Part shown: positions 8,088-16,533 of the stretch, one piece after another
How the letters are laid out: every line of letters starts with the position of its first letter
How positions within the stretch are numbered: the first letter of the stretch is position 1
Source of the DNA: an uncultured Odoribacter sp.
Lineage (GTDB): Bacteria > Bacteroidota > Bacteroidia > Bacteroidales > Marinifilaceae
Assembly (NCBI GenBank): GCA_910578105.1
Contig: CAJTPD010000006.1
Coordinates: 1-64,000, forward strand
Reading direction: 5' to 3'
DNA: 64,000 bases
Translations under genes and position numbers: made by a program
Notes under the pieces: generated by a model
What the model saw: the letters and a program-made list of their open reading frames with translations, nothing else
What the model was told of the DNA's origin: nothing
Databases searched by the model: none

Positions 8088-9431
8088 ATGAAAAAAATTG
8101 CGGGAACATTAACGCTTTTATTATGGTTTACAGTTGCGGTATTTGCCGGTAACGGAGTATTGGAGAAACTGAAACAAATTCCTGAAATCAGTGATATAAA
8201 AGAAAAGAAAGTGGATGGTTTCAGGGAGTATTATGAGTTTTGGTTTGAGCAGCCGATTAACCACTCGGATGTTTCTAAGGGAATGTTCAGACAAAAAGTG
8301 TTTTTGGGACATAAAAAAACAGATGCACCTGTTGTAGCGGAATTGCAGGGTTACCAGATTGGTTCGGGAGCAGAGGGGGAATTGTCGGCTTTGTTTGAGG
8401 CGAATCAGTTGACTATTGAACATCGTTTTTTTGATCAGAGTGTGCCGGAAGGGGGAATACCCTGGGAATACCTGACCATTAAACAGGCTGCTGCGGATCA
8501 TCATAACATCATCCAAACTATCAGAAAAACAATTTATCCGTCTTCCGCGTGGATTTCCACAGGAATCAGCAAAGGAGGACAGGCCGCTATTTTTCATCGC
8601 TATTTTTATCCGGATGATGTTGAAGTCAGTGTTCCGTATGTTGCACCTTTGAATTTGTCGTATGTCGATTCCCGTCTGGAAAAGTTTCTGGATAAATTGG
8701 GAACGGCCAAAGGAAATGGTTTAAGCGAATTATTTGCCTGGGATGATTTGAATTCGTCTCATTGGGCAGTACGGGATTTTCAGTTGCTGTGTTTTAAAAA
8801 TCAGGATACATTGGCAAGCAGGTTGCAGAAGATGGCAGAAAAAGCGGGGTATACTTACGAAATTGTCGGAGGAGTAAAACGGGCATTACAACTGATAGTG
8901 CTGGAGTATCCTTTTGCATTCTGGCAGTGGGGGAATAGTGCTGCAGCTATTCCAGACGAGGAAAGTGCTGATATTGTGGAAATTTTCAATTATCTGGTGG
9001 CAGTGTCCACCCCTCAATTTTTTGAGGACGAGTATATTGTGCGGATGCAGCCTTTTTTCTATATGGCACTAACTGAAACCGGTATGTATGATTATAACAT
9101 CAAACCTTTCAAAAAATATTTCAGTGACGATAAAAAAAATATAGATTTTTCATTTACAATGCCTGAAAATGCGAAAAAGAAACCTTTTAATGCAGAGCAG
9201 ATGCAGGCTATCAGTAAATGGTTGCAGACCGATGCTGAAAAAATACTTTTCATTTATGGAGGAAGCGATCCTTGGTATGCTACGGGGGTTGACCTGAAAA
9301 CAAACTGGAAAAGCCGGAAATATGTGAAAAGTGACATGAGTCACACTTGCCGGATAAAGGATTTTGACCCTGTATCCAGGGAAGATCTTATCAATACGCT
9401 GAAAGAATGGCTCAGGGAAACGAAGCGGTGA
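8088..9431 (+). CDS. S37-family (PS-10-like) tripeptidyl aminopeptidase, secreted
   Basis: The 447-residue product starts at ATG 8088, chosen because it begins a clear signal peptide (MKKIAGTLTLLLWF up to about AVFA, residue 20); an upstream in-frame start at 8001 would bury this. The nucleophile motif GISKGGQ places the catalytic Ser at about S161. The following YPDDVEVSVPYVAPLN is typical of peptidase S37 enzymes, as is the early segment FWFEQPINHSD. The C-terminus carries YGGSDPWYATG and SDMSHTCRI, which would supply the Asp and His. Family members release tripeptides from protein N-termini. Predicted periplasmic or exported, it would help feed on peptides. The stop lies 5 bp from that of the convergent waaA gene. 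Confidence 0.85.
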   Translation: MKKIAGTLTLLLWFTVAVFAGNGVLEKLKQIPEISDIKEKKVDGFREYYEFWFEQPINHSDVSKGMFRQKVFLGHKKTDAPVVAELQGYQIGSGAEGELSALFEANQLTIEHRFFDQSVPEGGIPWEYLTIKQAAADHHNIIQTIRKTIYPSSAWISTGISKGGQAAIFHRYFYPDDVEVSVPYVAPLNLSYVDSRLEKFLDKLGTAKGNGLSELFAWDDLNSSHWAVRDFQLLCFKNQDTLASRLQKMAEKAGYTYEIVGGVKRALQLIVLEYPFAFWQWGNSAAAIPDEESADIVEIFNYLVAVSTPQFFEDEYIVRMQPFFYMALTETGMYDYNIKPFKKYFSDDKKNIDFSFTMPENAKKKPFNAEQMQAISKWLQTDAEKILFIYGGSDPWYATGVDLKTNWKSRKYVKSDMSHTCRIKDFDPVSREDLINTLKEWLRETKR

Positions 9432-9436
9432 GCCGT

Positions 9437-10675
9437 TCATCGCTTATCGTTTGTCAGTATCCCTTTTCCGATGCTGTCGGTTGCTCCTAATTGACTGTTG
9501 ACATATTCCAGTGCTTTTTGTCCGGCAATTTCTGCGATTGCAGGATTTTGGATCAGATTATCCAGGACTTCTTTCAATTCTTTGTTGTTTTGAATGCTGA
9601 ATGCTCCTCCTGTCTGAATCAGGTTGACGGCTTCATTGAATTTTTGATATTTTGGGCCGAAAATGACAGGAATACCGTAGACTGCAGCTTCAAGAGTATT
9701 ATGAATACCTGCTCCGAAACCTCCTCCGATGTAAGCGATTTTGCCGTACCGGTAAATGGAAGACAAAAGTCCGATGCAGTCAATGACCAACACATCGCAG
9801 GAAGATATATCCGTCCCGGCCTGGCTGTAGCGGGCGGTTTTCTTTTTGCATTTTTCAAGGATATTTTTAATATGATTTTCACCGATTTCGTGGGGAACGA
9901 TTATCCATTTATAATTGCCGGAATAAGAGTTAATGTATTCCAGCAGGATTTCTTCGTCCGGGGGCCAGGTGCTTCCGCAGATTATGGCGGGCTGACCGTT
10001 GCAAAATGATTCTGCTTTTTCAATCGTCCGGGCTGTTTCAGCGATTTGTTTTACTCGGTCGAAACGGGTGTCACCGGTGAGTTGTACATTTCTGATACCG
10101 ATTTTGTTCAGAAGATTCACTGATTCTTTGTCCTGAACATACAGGCATTTAAAAAAAGACAGCATCCGGCGGTGTAGTCCTCCCCAATTTTTAAAAAAAG
10201 GTTGTTCCGGACGGAAAATAGCCGAAATCAAATAGATGGGAATCTGCCGGTTGCGGAGTTCATGCAGATAATGAAACCAAAATTCGTATTTAATGAATAT
10301 TGCAGCATCCGGCCGGAGGGTTTCAATAAACCGGATTGCATTTCGTTTTGTATCGGCAGGTAAATAAAGAATGTAATCTGCTTCTGTATAATTTTTCCGG
10401 ATTTCATAACCGGACGGAGAAAAAAAAGTCAGCAGAATCTTGGTGTCCGGTTCTGTCTGCTTTAGTTTTTCTATAACGGGCCGGCCTTGTTCGAATTCTC
10501 CCAGGGAGGCAGCATGAAACCACACCAAGCGTTGGTTGCCACGTTGTATGGTCCGGATTTTTTCCCAGACTTCTTTTCTGCCCTTGTTCAACAGTTTTGC
10601 TTTTTCGTTAAAAGGAGCAGCCAGACGGATAGCCAGATTATAAGCACTTATTCCGGTATTATAGAAAAATGTCAT
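9437..10675 (-). CDS. waaA: 3-deoxy-D-manno-octulosonic acid (Kdo) transferase
   Basis: The 412-residue product is a GT-B-fold glycosyltransferase. It adds Kdo from CMP-Kdo to lipid A precursor on the inner face of the inner membrane. Visible signatures are a membrane-proximal N-terminal helix (MTFFYNTGISAYNLAIRLAA), WFHAASLGEFEQGRP with the conserved acceptor-side Glu, and the donor-binding region YIGGGFGAGIHNTLEAAVYG. The start at 10675 is chosen over an upstream ATG at 10708 because it matches the family's usual beginning and length (about 410 residues). A -7-like TAATTTTG lies on the minus strand at 10753-10760. Confidence 0.93.
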   Translation of the reverse strand: MTFFYNTGISAYNLAIRLAAPFNEKAKLLNKGRKEVWEKIRTIQRGNQRLVWFHAASLGEFEQGRPVIEKLKQTEPDTKILLTFFSPSGYEIRKNYTEADYILYLPADTKRNAIRFIETLRPDAAIFIKYEFWFHYLHELRNRQIPIYLISAIFRPEQPFFKNWGGLHRRMLSFFKCLYVQDKESVNLLNKIGIRNVQLTGDTRFDRVKQIAETARTIEKAESFCNGQPAIICGSTWPPDEEILLEYINSYSGNYKWIIVPHEIGENHIKNILEKCKKKTARYSQAGTDISSCDVLVIDCIGLLSSIYRYGKIAYIGGGFGAGIHNTLEAAVYGIPVIFGPKYQKFNEAVNLIQTGGAFSIQNNKELKEVLDNLIQNPAIAEIAGQKALEYVNSQLGATDSIGKGILTNDKR

Positions 10676-10820
10676 AGTTGATTTGTTTGTAAAGTTCCGG
10701 AAGTTCATAGAGCTGGTGTGAACTTTTGAATCCGGTGTACTGTTTCAGGGGACAAAATTAAAAAATTCCTGTTTTTAATTCTCTTTAATTCTCCAATCTT
10801 TCATGATATATTATTTATCC

Positions 10821-10852
10821 TTTCTCTTTTTTTGCAAAATGTTGTATCTTTG
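10821..10852 (+). promoter_or_regulatory. promoter for the metK riboswitch transcript
   Basis: The -7 box TATCTTTG at 10845-10852 is an exact TAnnTTTG match. The -33 position holds TTTC at 10821-10824, with a 20-bp spacer. The predicted start site, about 10858, falls right before the first stem of the riboswitch. Confidence 0.65.
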
Positions 10853-10859
10853 CACCGTC

Positions 10860-10912
10860 ATTGTGGAAAGATTTGGCTGATTGCAACCACAGAAAAAAAT
10901 TGCTAAAACGCA
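10860..10912 (+). ncRNA. SAM-II-type (metA motif) riboswitch in the metK leader
   Basis: The segment matches the compact SAM-II layout. P1 strand TGTGG (10862-10866) pairs with CCACA (10887-10891). Between them lies GATTTGGCTGATTGCAA, matching the conserved GATTT...ATTGCA of SAM-II. An A-rich linker and then the conserved GCTAAA (10902-10907) follow. GCTAAA can pair with TTTGGC (10872-10877), giving the H-type pseudoknot expected of this class. It sits at the predicted transcript start, about 125 nt before metK, which makes S-adenosylmethionine. SAM binding would be expected to lower metK expression, probably by affecting translation or transcript stability. The class call is from pattern recall, not from a covariance search. 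Confidence 0.78.
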
Positions 10913-10959
10913 TAATCTTCTGAATTCAACCATCCATTGCCTTTCCCGTATATTAATTT

Positions 10960-11037
10960 ACGATTTTAGATTTGCGATTTACGATAACCTTGGGCATTGT
11001 AAGCTGAAGTCTATAATCAAAAATCAAAAATTAAATT
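10960..11037 (+). repeat. AT-rich GATTTTAGATTT-type repeat segment between riboswitch and metK
   Basis: Short near-repeats of TTACGATTTTAGATTTGCG and ATTTACGAT, then inverted-looking ATAATCAAAAATCAAAAATT, fill the gap to the start codon. Such ATTTACGATTT strings are common between genes in Bacteroidales. No reading frame of note is present, and the effect on metK translation is unknown. Confidence 0.4.
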
Positions 11038-12420
11038 ATGGGATATTTATTTACTTCAGAGTCGGTATCAGAGGGACATCCCGATAAAGTGGCCGACCAG
11101 ATTTCAGATGCAGTACTCGACCGGATTCTTGCTTTTGATCCGGATGCAAAAGTCGCTTGCGAAACATTGGTAACGACAGGACAGACGGTAGTTGCCGGTG
11201 AGATTAAAACCAAAACTTATGTAGATGTACAGCAGATTGCCAGGGAGGTAATCAACGAAATCGGTTATACGAAAAGCGAGTACATGTTTGACGGTAACAG
11301 TTGTGGTGTGTTGTGTGCCATTCATGAGCAATCGCCTGACATCAACCGGGGAGTGGTGCGTGAAGATCCGATGGAGCAAGGGGCCGGAGATCAGGGGATG
11401 ATGTTTGGTTATGCTTGCAATGAGACTGACAATTATATGCCTTTGTCTTTGGAATTGGCGCATTTGCTTTTACAGGAATTGGCACAAATTCGTAAAGAGG
11501 GACAATTGATGAATTATTTGCGTCCCGATTCCAAGTCACAGGTAACCGTTGAATATGGCGATGACGGTAAACCGCTTCGGATTCATACCATTGTTGTTTC
11601 TACGCAACACGATGATTTTATCCGACCGGCAGATGAAACTCCGGAAGCCCGGTTGAAAGCGGATAAAGTCATGGTGGAGTGGATTAAGAAAGACATTATT
11701 GATATTTTATTACCCAGGGTAAAAGCCAAATTGCCCAAACGGGTGCAGGCTTTGTTTGATAAAAATCTTATATTATATGTCAATCCTACCGGGAAATTTG
11801 TTATCGGAGGACCTCACGGAGATACGGGATTGACAGGCCGTAAAATTATTGTGGATACTTATGGGGGGAAAGGGGCTCACGGGGGAGGTGCATTTTCAGG
11901 AAAAGATCCTTCAAAAGTGGACCGTTCTGCGGCTTATGCTGCCCGGCATATTGCTAAAAATATGGTGGCGGCAGGTGTTGCGGATGAAATTTTGATACAA
12001 ATTTCTTATGCTATAGGAGTGGCCCGTCCGGTAGGAGTGTATGTGAATACTTACGGGACGGCAAAAGTACAATTGAGTGATACGGAAATAGCTGCCAAGG
12101 TGACTGAGATTTTCGATTTACGTCCGAAAGCCATAGAGGAACGTTTGAAACTCCGGAATCCCATTTATCAGGAAACAGCAAGTTATGGTCACATGGGACG
12201 TAAACCCCGGATAGTAAAGAAAGCCTATACTTCAACTTACTGGCCGGCAGTAGAAAAAGAGGTGGAACTTTTTACGTGGGAAAAGCTGGATTATGCAGAT
12301 GAGATTAAAAGAACGTTTAAACCTTTCCGGGAAAAGGCTGTTCAGCCACAGCAACTGTCTGCGGAATCGCTGTCCGGAGAAAATTCAGTTTCCCCGGAAC
12401 AGGCGGAGATTAAAGATTGA
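11038..12420 (+). CDS. metK: S-adenosylmethionine synthetase
   Basis: The 460-residue enzyme makes S-adenosylmethionine from methionine and ATP in the cytoplasm. Signatures include the N-terminal SESVSEGHPDKVADQISDAV, GAGDQGMMFGYA, the GGPHGDTGLTGRKIIVDTYGG region and the phosphate-binding loop GGGAFSGKDPSKVDRSAAY. It is about 30 residues longer than most because of a Ser/Glu-rich C-terminal tail (from about 430), which looks disordered and has no known role. The SAM-II-type element upstream suggests feedback by its own product. It converges on the YugP-like gene, with a shared hairpin terminator between them. Confidence 0.97.
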   Translation: MGYLFTSESVSEGHPDKVADQISDAVLDRILAFDPDAKVACETLVTTGQTVVAGEIKTKTYVDVQQIAREVINEIGYTKSEYMFDGNSCGVLCAIHEQSPDINRGVVREDPMEQGAGDQGMMFGYACNETDNYMPLSLELAHLLLQELAQIRKEGQLMNYLRPDSKSQVTVEYGDDGKPLRIHTIVVSTQHDDFIRPADETPEARLKADKVMVEWIKKDIIDILLPRVKAKLPKRVQALFDKNLILYVNPTGKFVIGGPHGDTGLTGRKIIVDTYGGKGAHGGGAFSGKDPSKVDRSAAYAARHIAKNMVAAGVADEILIQISYAIGVARPVGVYVNTYGTAKVQLSDTEIAAKVTEIFDLRPKAIEERLKLRNPIYQETASYGHMGRKPRIVKKAYTSTYWPAVEKEVELFTWEKLDYADEIKRTFKPFREKAVQPQQLSAESLSGENSVSPEQAEIKD

Positions 12421-12441
12421 ATAATTATGAAAACGGATTGG

Positions 12442-12484
12442 CGGATGAAAGTCACTGATTGTAAATTTTCGGGACTTTCATCCG
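12442..12484. terminator. hairpin between convergent metK and metallopeptidase genes
   Basis: CGGATGAAAGTC at 12442-12453 and GACTTTCATCCG at 12473-12484 form a perfect 12-bp inverted repeat with a 19-nt loop. It lies between two converging stops, so it may serve both strands. Confidence 0.65.
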
Positions 12485-12515
12485 TCAGTTATTATATGTA
12501 TTCCTGAAAAGTGTC

Positions 12516-13223
12516 TCAATCTCTTCTGTTCAGGTAAATCATGATATAATAAAGTAGTGTCGCTAAAGAAGACAGAGCGGCAATAACGTAGGTGTAGGCG
12601 GCCCATTTCAGGGCGTCAAAGGCATAGCCTTGGGTTTGGTAATTGGTAATGCCGGAATTTCTCAACCAAGCCAGAGCCCGGTGACTGGCGTCAATTTCAA
12701 CGGGTAGTGTGATGAAACTGAACAGGGTCATGATAGCGAACAGACCGATGCCTGCCAATAGTAGTCCCGGAAAACTGTTTACCAGGATGATACCTGCCAA
12801 CAGAATCCATTGTACCCAGTGTGAAGCAAATTCCACTGCCGGTACTAAAGCTGAACGTAATTTCAGCATGCTGTAAGCTTTGGCGTGCTGTATGGCATGG
12901 CCTGTTTCATGTGCTGCTACGGCAGCTGCTGCAATGCTGTTTCCGTAGTATACATCCCGGCTGAGATTAATGGTTTTGTTGGCTGGGTTGTAGTGGTCTG
13001 TCAGTTGTCCTTCGACACTTCCTATTTTGACTCCCGTTATGCCGTTGTCACGTAGCATTTTTTCTACGACGTCCCGGCCGGTCATTCCGTTGTCGGTCGG
13101 TATTTTGGAATATTTGGCAAAACGGCTTTTCAATTGGTTGCTGATGAGCCAACTGATGAGGGTAAATCCGATGAAAATAGCCCAAATCCACCAGTTTCCT
13201 GCGAATAATGATGTATGTTCCAT
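12516..13223 (-). CDS. YugP-like membrane zinc metallopeptidase
   Basis: The 235-residue protein has an N-terminal membrane segment (about 10-28) and further hydrophobic segments around 130-180 and at the C-terminus. The zinc motif HETGH occurs in AAAVAAHETGHAIQHA at about residue 105. The arrangement matches the Zn_peptidase_2 (YugP) family, whose physiological substrates are mostly unknown. It is transcribed away from the EF-G-like gene, and the two share a 289-bp divergent spacer (13224-13512). Confidence 0.88.
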   Translation of the reverse strand: MEHTSLFAGNWWIWAIFIGFTLISWLISNQLKSRFAKYSKIPTDNGMTGRDVVEKMLRDNGITGVKIGSVEGQLTDHYNPANKTINLSRDVYYGNSIAAAAVAAHETGHAIQHAKAYSMLKLRSALVPAVEFASHWVQWILLAGIILVNSFPGLLLAGIGLFAIMTLFSFITLPVEIDASHRALAWLRNSGITNYQTQGYAFDALKWAAYTYVIAALSSLATLLYYIMIYLNRRD

Positions 13224-13424
13224 TTTTTTATAAAGTTTAAAAAGTTCGTCAAATAAGGGTATTTGTGATTCCTGTTTGTAACCAAGGGGTACAAAATCTA
13301 TGCAAAAATTATACCATTTCTTTTAGTATACGGGTTGTGTGTCGTTTTGTAGGGGATTTGTGCGAAAAAAAGTTGCTGAGTCTTTTGGTAGCATTTACTG
13401 TATTGTAAAATAGCCTGTAAATTC

Positions 13425-13454
13425 TTTGATTTTTGAAAATTTATGTATAATTTG
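13425..13454 (+). promoter_or_regulatory. possible promoter for the EF-G paralogue
   Basis: TTTG at 13425-13428 and TATAATTTG at 13446-13454, with a 17-bp gap, resemble the -33/-7 pair with imperfect spacing. The start codon is 58 bp downstream. The rest of the divergent spacer (13224-13420) shows no gene or clear element. Confidence 0.4.
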
Positions 13455-13512
13455 TGAACCGATTTAAAACGTTTGAGAAAAATGTTTTGAGCATAACCTA
13501 AAACCTTATACT

Positions 13513-15669
13513 ATGAAAATCTACAATCCTAATGAAATTAAGAATATCGCACTTGTGGGTAGTGCCGGGTCGGGAAAGACCACTCTGGCCGAAGCGATGA
13601 TGTATGAGGGCGGGGTCATTCCGCGCAGAGGTACTGTGAATGCAAAAAACACGGCTTCTGATTACCGTCCTGTGGAGCAGGAATATGGTTCGTCTGTTTT
13701 TCCGGCAGTATTGTATACGGAATGGAAAGGACAGAAATTGAATTTTATTGATACTCCGGGAGCTGATGATTTTGTCGGAGGTGTTATCTCTGCGCTGAAT
13801 GTGGCAGATACTGCTGTTATGGTGGTTAATGCTGTACGGGGAGTGGAAGTGGGTACTGAAATTATCAGCCGACATGCCCGAAAACTTCATAAGCCGATGA
13901 TTTTTATCGTGAATCAATTGGACCATGAGAAAGCTAATTTTGAACAGACAGTGGAACATGCCCAGGCTTCTTTTGGAAAAAAAGTGGTGTTAGTGCAGTA
14001 TCCGGTAAATCCGGGTTCAGGATTCAATCAGGTAGTTGATGTGCTGAAAATGGAGATGTATCAGTGGAAACCGGAAGGAGGGAAGCCGGATGTACTTCCT
14101 ATTCCTGAGACTGAGCGGGAAAAAGCGAATGAATTGCACAATGCTTTAGTTGAGGCTGCTGCCGAGAATGACGAGGGACTGATGGAATTGTATTTTAAGA
14201 AAGGAAGCCTGACGGAAGATGAAATGCGTGCCGGAATCCGGAAAGGGTTAATCGCCAGGGATATGTTTCCTTTATTCTGCGTTTCGGCGGAAAAGGATAT
14301 GTGTGTCCGCCGGTTTATGGAATTTCTGGTGAATGTGGCACCCAGTGCTGCTGCAATGCCGGGAATGACAACCTGTGCCGGTAAGTTGGTGCCTTATGAT
14401 ATTTCCGGACCGGTTTCAACTTTTGTGTTTAGTACGACGATTGAACAGCATTTGGGAGATATCAACTATTTTAAAGTGGTGTCGGGAGTACTGAAAGAAG
14501 GGGATGATTTGATTAACATGACAACAGGCGCGAAGGAACGTATTGCACAGTTATATGCCGTGGCCGGAAAAAACCGGACAAAAGTATCTGAGTTGCGTGC
14601 CGGGGATATCGGTGCAACGGTAAAATTGAAAGGGACTAAGAACGGGGACACTTTGAATAGTAAAGAGTGTGACTATGTTTTCCCGGGAATTAAGTATCCC
14701 AATTCCCGTTTCCGGACGGCTGTCCGGGCGGTAAAAAAAGCGGATGAGGAAAAGATGGCTGAAGTATTGTACCGTATGCACGAAGAAGACCCGTCACTGT
14801 TGGTGGAATATTCGAAAGAATTAAAACAGATGATTTTGTCAGGGCAGGGAGAGTTTCATTTGAATACTATGAAATGGCGTATTGAGCACAATGATAAAAT
14901 ACCTATTGAGTTTTATGCACCTAAAATTCCTTATCGTGAAACGATTACGAAATATGCCCAGGCCGACTACCGTCATAAGAAACAATCCGGAGGTGCCGGA
15001 CAGTTCGGCGAGGTTCATATGGTTATTGAACCTTATGAGGAGGGAATGCCGGAGCCGGTATCCTATAAAATCGGTGGTGTGGATAGTAAAATGTCAGTGA
15101 AAGGAAAGGAGGAATATACTCTTCCGTGGGGAGGGAAACTGGTATTTTATAATTGCATAGTCGGGGGAGTGATAGAGGCTCGTTTTATGCCTGCTATTTT
15201 GAAAGGTATTATGGAAAAGATGGAAGAAGGTCCATTGACAGGTTCTTATGCCCGGGATATCCGGGTATGTATTTACGACGGAAAAATGCATCCTGTGGAT
15301 TCCAATGAGATTTCTTTCCGGCTTGCAGGGCGGCATGCGTTCAGTGAAGCTTTTAAAAAAGCCAACCCAAAGATTCTGGAACCGGTATACGATGTGGAAG
15401 TATTGACGCCGGATGAAGATATGGGCGATGTGATGAGTGATTTACAGACCCGGCGTGCATTGATTATGGGCATGGAAGCTGATAACGGTTTTCAGAAAAT
15501 CAAGGCAAAAGTGCCTTTGAAAGAGATGTTGCGTTATTCTACTGCTTTGAGTTCTATTACAGGGGGGCGTGCCACCTTTACAATGAATTTTGCCGGATAT
15601 GAGAAAGTGCCGTCGGAAGTGCAGGAAGAATTGCTGAAGTCTTATCAGGAAACGAATGAGGAGGATTGA
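13513..15669 (+). CDS. EF-G2-type elongation factor G paralogue lacking the catalytic His
   Basis: The 718-residue protein has the full EF-G domain order: G domain (1 to about 280), beta-barrel II, III, IV and V. The P-loop GSAGSGKTTL (16-25) is intact, but the switch II motif reads DTPGADDF instead of DTPGHVDF. Ala84 therefore replaces the His that activates water for GTP hydrolysis. Switch I also differs (QEYGSSV in place of ERGIT-like sequence), and the G4 motif is NQLD instead of NKxD. Domain IV residues around YRETITKYAQADYRHKKQSGGAGQFGEV are conserved. This pattern fits EF-G2 of Bacteroides, reported to support translocation without hydrolysing GTP and to matter under carbon starvation. 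It is unlikely to be the main EF-G. Confidence 0.9.
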   Translation: MKIYNPNEIKNIALVGSAGSGKTTLAEAMMYEGGVIPRRGTVNAKNTASDYRPVEQEYGSSVFPAVLYTEWKGQKLNFIDTPGADDFVGGVISALNVADTAVMVVNAVRGVEVGTEIISRHARKLHKPMIFIVNQLDHEKANFEQTVEHAQASFGKKVVLVQYPVNPGSGFNQVVDVLKMEMYQWKPEGGKPDVLPIPETEREKANELHNALVEAAAENDEGLMELYFKKGSLTEDEMRAGIRKGLIARDMFPLFCVSAEKDMCVRRFMEFLVNVAPSAAAMPGMTTCAGKLVPYDISGPVSTFVFSTTIEQHLGDINYFKVVSGVLKEGDDLINMTTGAKERIAQLYAVAGKNRTKVSELRAGDIGATVKLKGTKNGDTLNSKECDYVFPGIKYPNSRFRTAVRAVKKADEEKMAEVLYRMHEEDPSLLVEYSKELKQMILSGQGEFHLNTMKWRIEHNDKIPIEFYAPKIPYRETITKYAQADYRHKKQSGGAGQFGEVHMVIEPYEEGMPEPVSYKIGGVDSKMSVKGKEEYTLPWGGKLVFYNCIVGGVIEARFMPAILKGIMEKMEEGPLTGSYARDIRVCIYDGKMHPVDSNEISFRLAGRHAFSEAFKKANPKILEPVYDVEVLTPDEDMGDVMSDLQTRRALIMGMEADNGFQKIKAKVPLKEMLRYSTALSSITGGRATFTMNFAGYEKVPSEVQEELLKSYQETNEED

Positions 15670-15678
15670 TGAGATTCC

Positions 15679-15702
15679 AAATGCCGCTTTCGGGCGGCAT
15701 TT
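15679..15702 (+). terminator. hairpin downstream of the EF-G paralogue
   Basis: AAATGCCGC (15679-15687) and GCGGCATTT (15694-15702) form a 9-bp stem with a 6-nt loop directly after the stop codon. The T run afterwards is weak. Confidence 0.6.
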
Positions 15703-15783
15703 GAGTTTATAAAGTTTGTAAAGTTATAGGGGTGTGGGGTTCTTTTATTATTTTTGCAGGCTAATAGGTTTATGTGATATTTT

Positions 15784-16488
15784 ATGAATTTGTTTTATAC
15801 GCCTGATATAGAAGGGGAATATTATACGTTGAGTCCGGAAGAGTCGAAGCACTGTGTGAGGGTGTTGCGGATGGAGGCGGGAGAGCCGGTTGTGTTGGTG
15901 GACGGAAGAGGGAATTGGTGTGAGGGGGTGATAGACCGGGCGGATGCCAAGGGATGCCGGGTGAGGATTGTAAAGACGGTGGCGGATTACGGGCGTCGTT
16001 CGTTCCGGTTGCATCTGGCGGTTGCACCGACGAAAAACACTGACCGCATTGAATGGATGTTGGAGAAATGTACGGAGATGGGGATTGATGAAATTACTTT
16101 GTTGAATACAGAACATTCGGAACGGAAAACAGTGAAAGAAGAACGTTTGGAAAAAGTGATTATTGCAGCGATGAAACAATCGTTGAAATCCTTTTTGCCG
16201 AAGTTAAACCCGATGGTTTCTTTTAAGGAATTTGTGGTTGCCTGTTCAGAAAGCTGTAAATTTATAGCACACTGTCATGAGGGAGAGAAAAAACGTCTGG
16301 ATGAAATTTATATTCCTGGTGAGGATGTAGTCATTCTGGTCGGACCGGAAGGTGATTTTTCCATAGGAGAAGTGGAATTGGCCGAAAGGGCAGGTTTTTT
16401 ACCCGTCACATTGGGGACCAGTCGGTTGCGTACAGAAACGGCTGGTATTGTTGCTTGCCACAGCATTAATTTTATCAATAAAGTATAG
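15784..16488 (+). CDS. rsmE: 16S rRNA (uracil1498-N3)-methyltransferase
   Basis: The 234-residue SPOUT-fold enzyme uses S-adenosylmethionine to methylate U1498 of 16S rRNA. It has an N-terminal PUA-like domain (ESKHCVRVLRMEAGEPVVLVDG) and the C-terminal trefoil knot with VGPEGDFSIGEVELAE and LGTSRLRTETAGIVA. Length is normal. A -7-like TATTTTTG lies at 15749-15756. The DUF4159 gene follows 45 bp downstream on the same strand. Confidence 0.95.
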   Translation: MNLFYTPDIEGEYYTLSPEESKHCVRVLRMEAGEPVVLVDGRGNWCEGVIDRADAKGCRVRIVKTVADYGRRSFRLHLAVAPTKNTDRIEWMLEKCTEMGIDEITLLNTEHSERKTVKEERLEKVIIAAMKQSLKSFLPKLNPMVSFKEFVVACSESCKFIAHCHEGEKKRLDEIYIPGEDVVILVGPEGDFSIGEVELAERAGFLPVTLGTSRLRTETAGIVACHSINFINKV

Positions 16489-16533
16489 TCCGGCTTTATA
16501 AATTAGGAAAATGGCAAATGCCATGAAGGGCAC

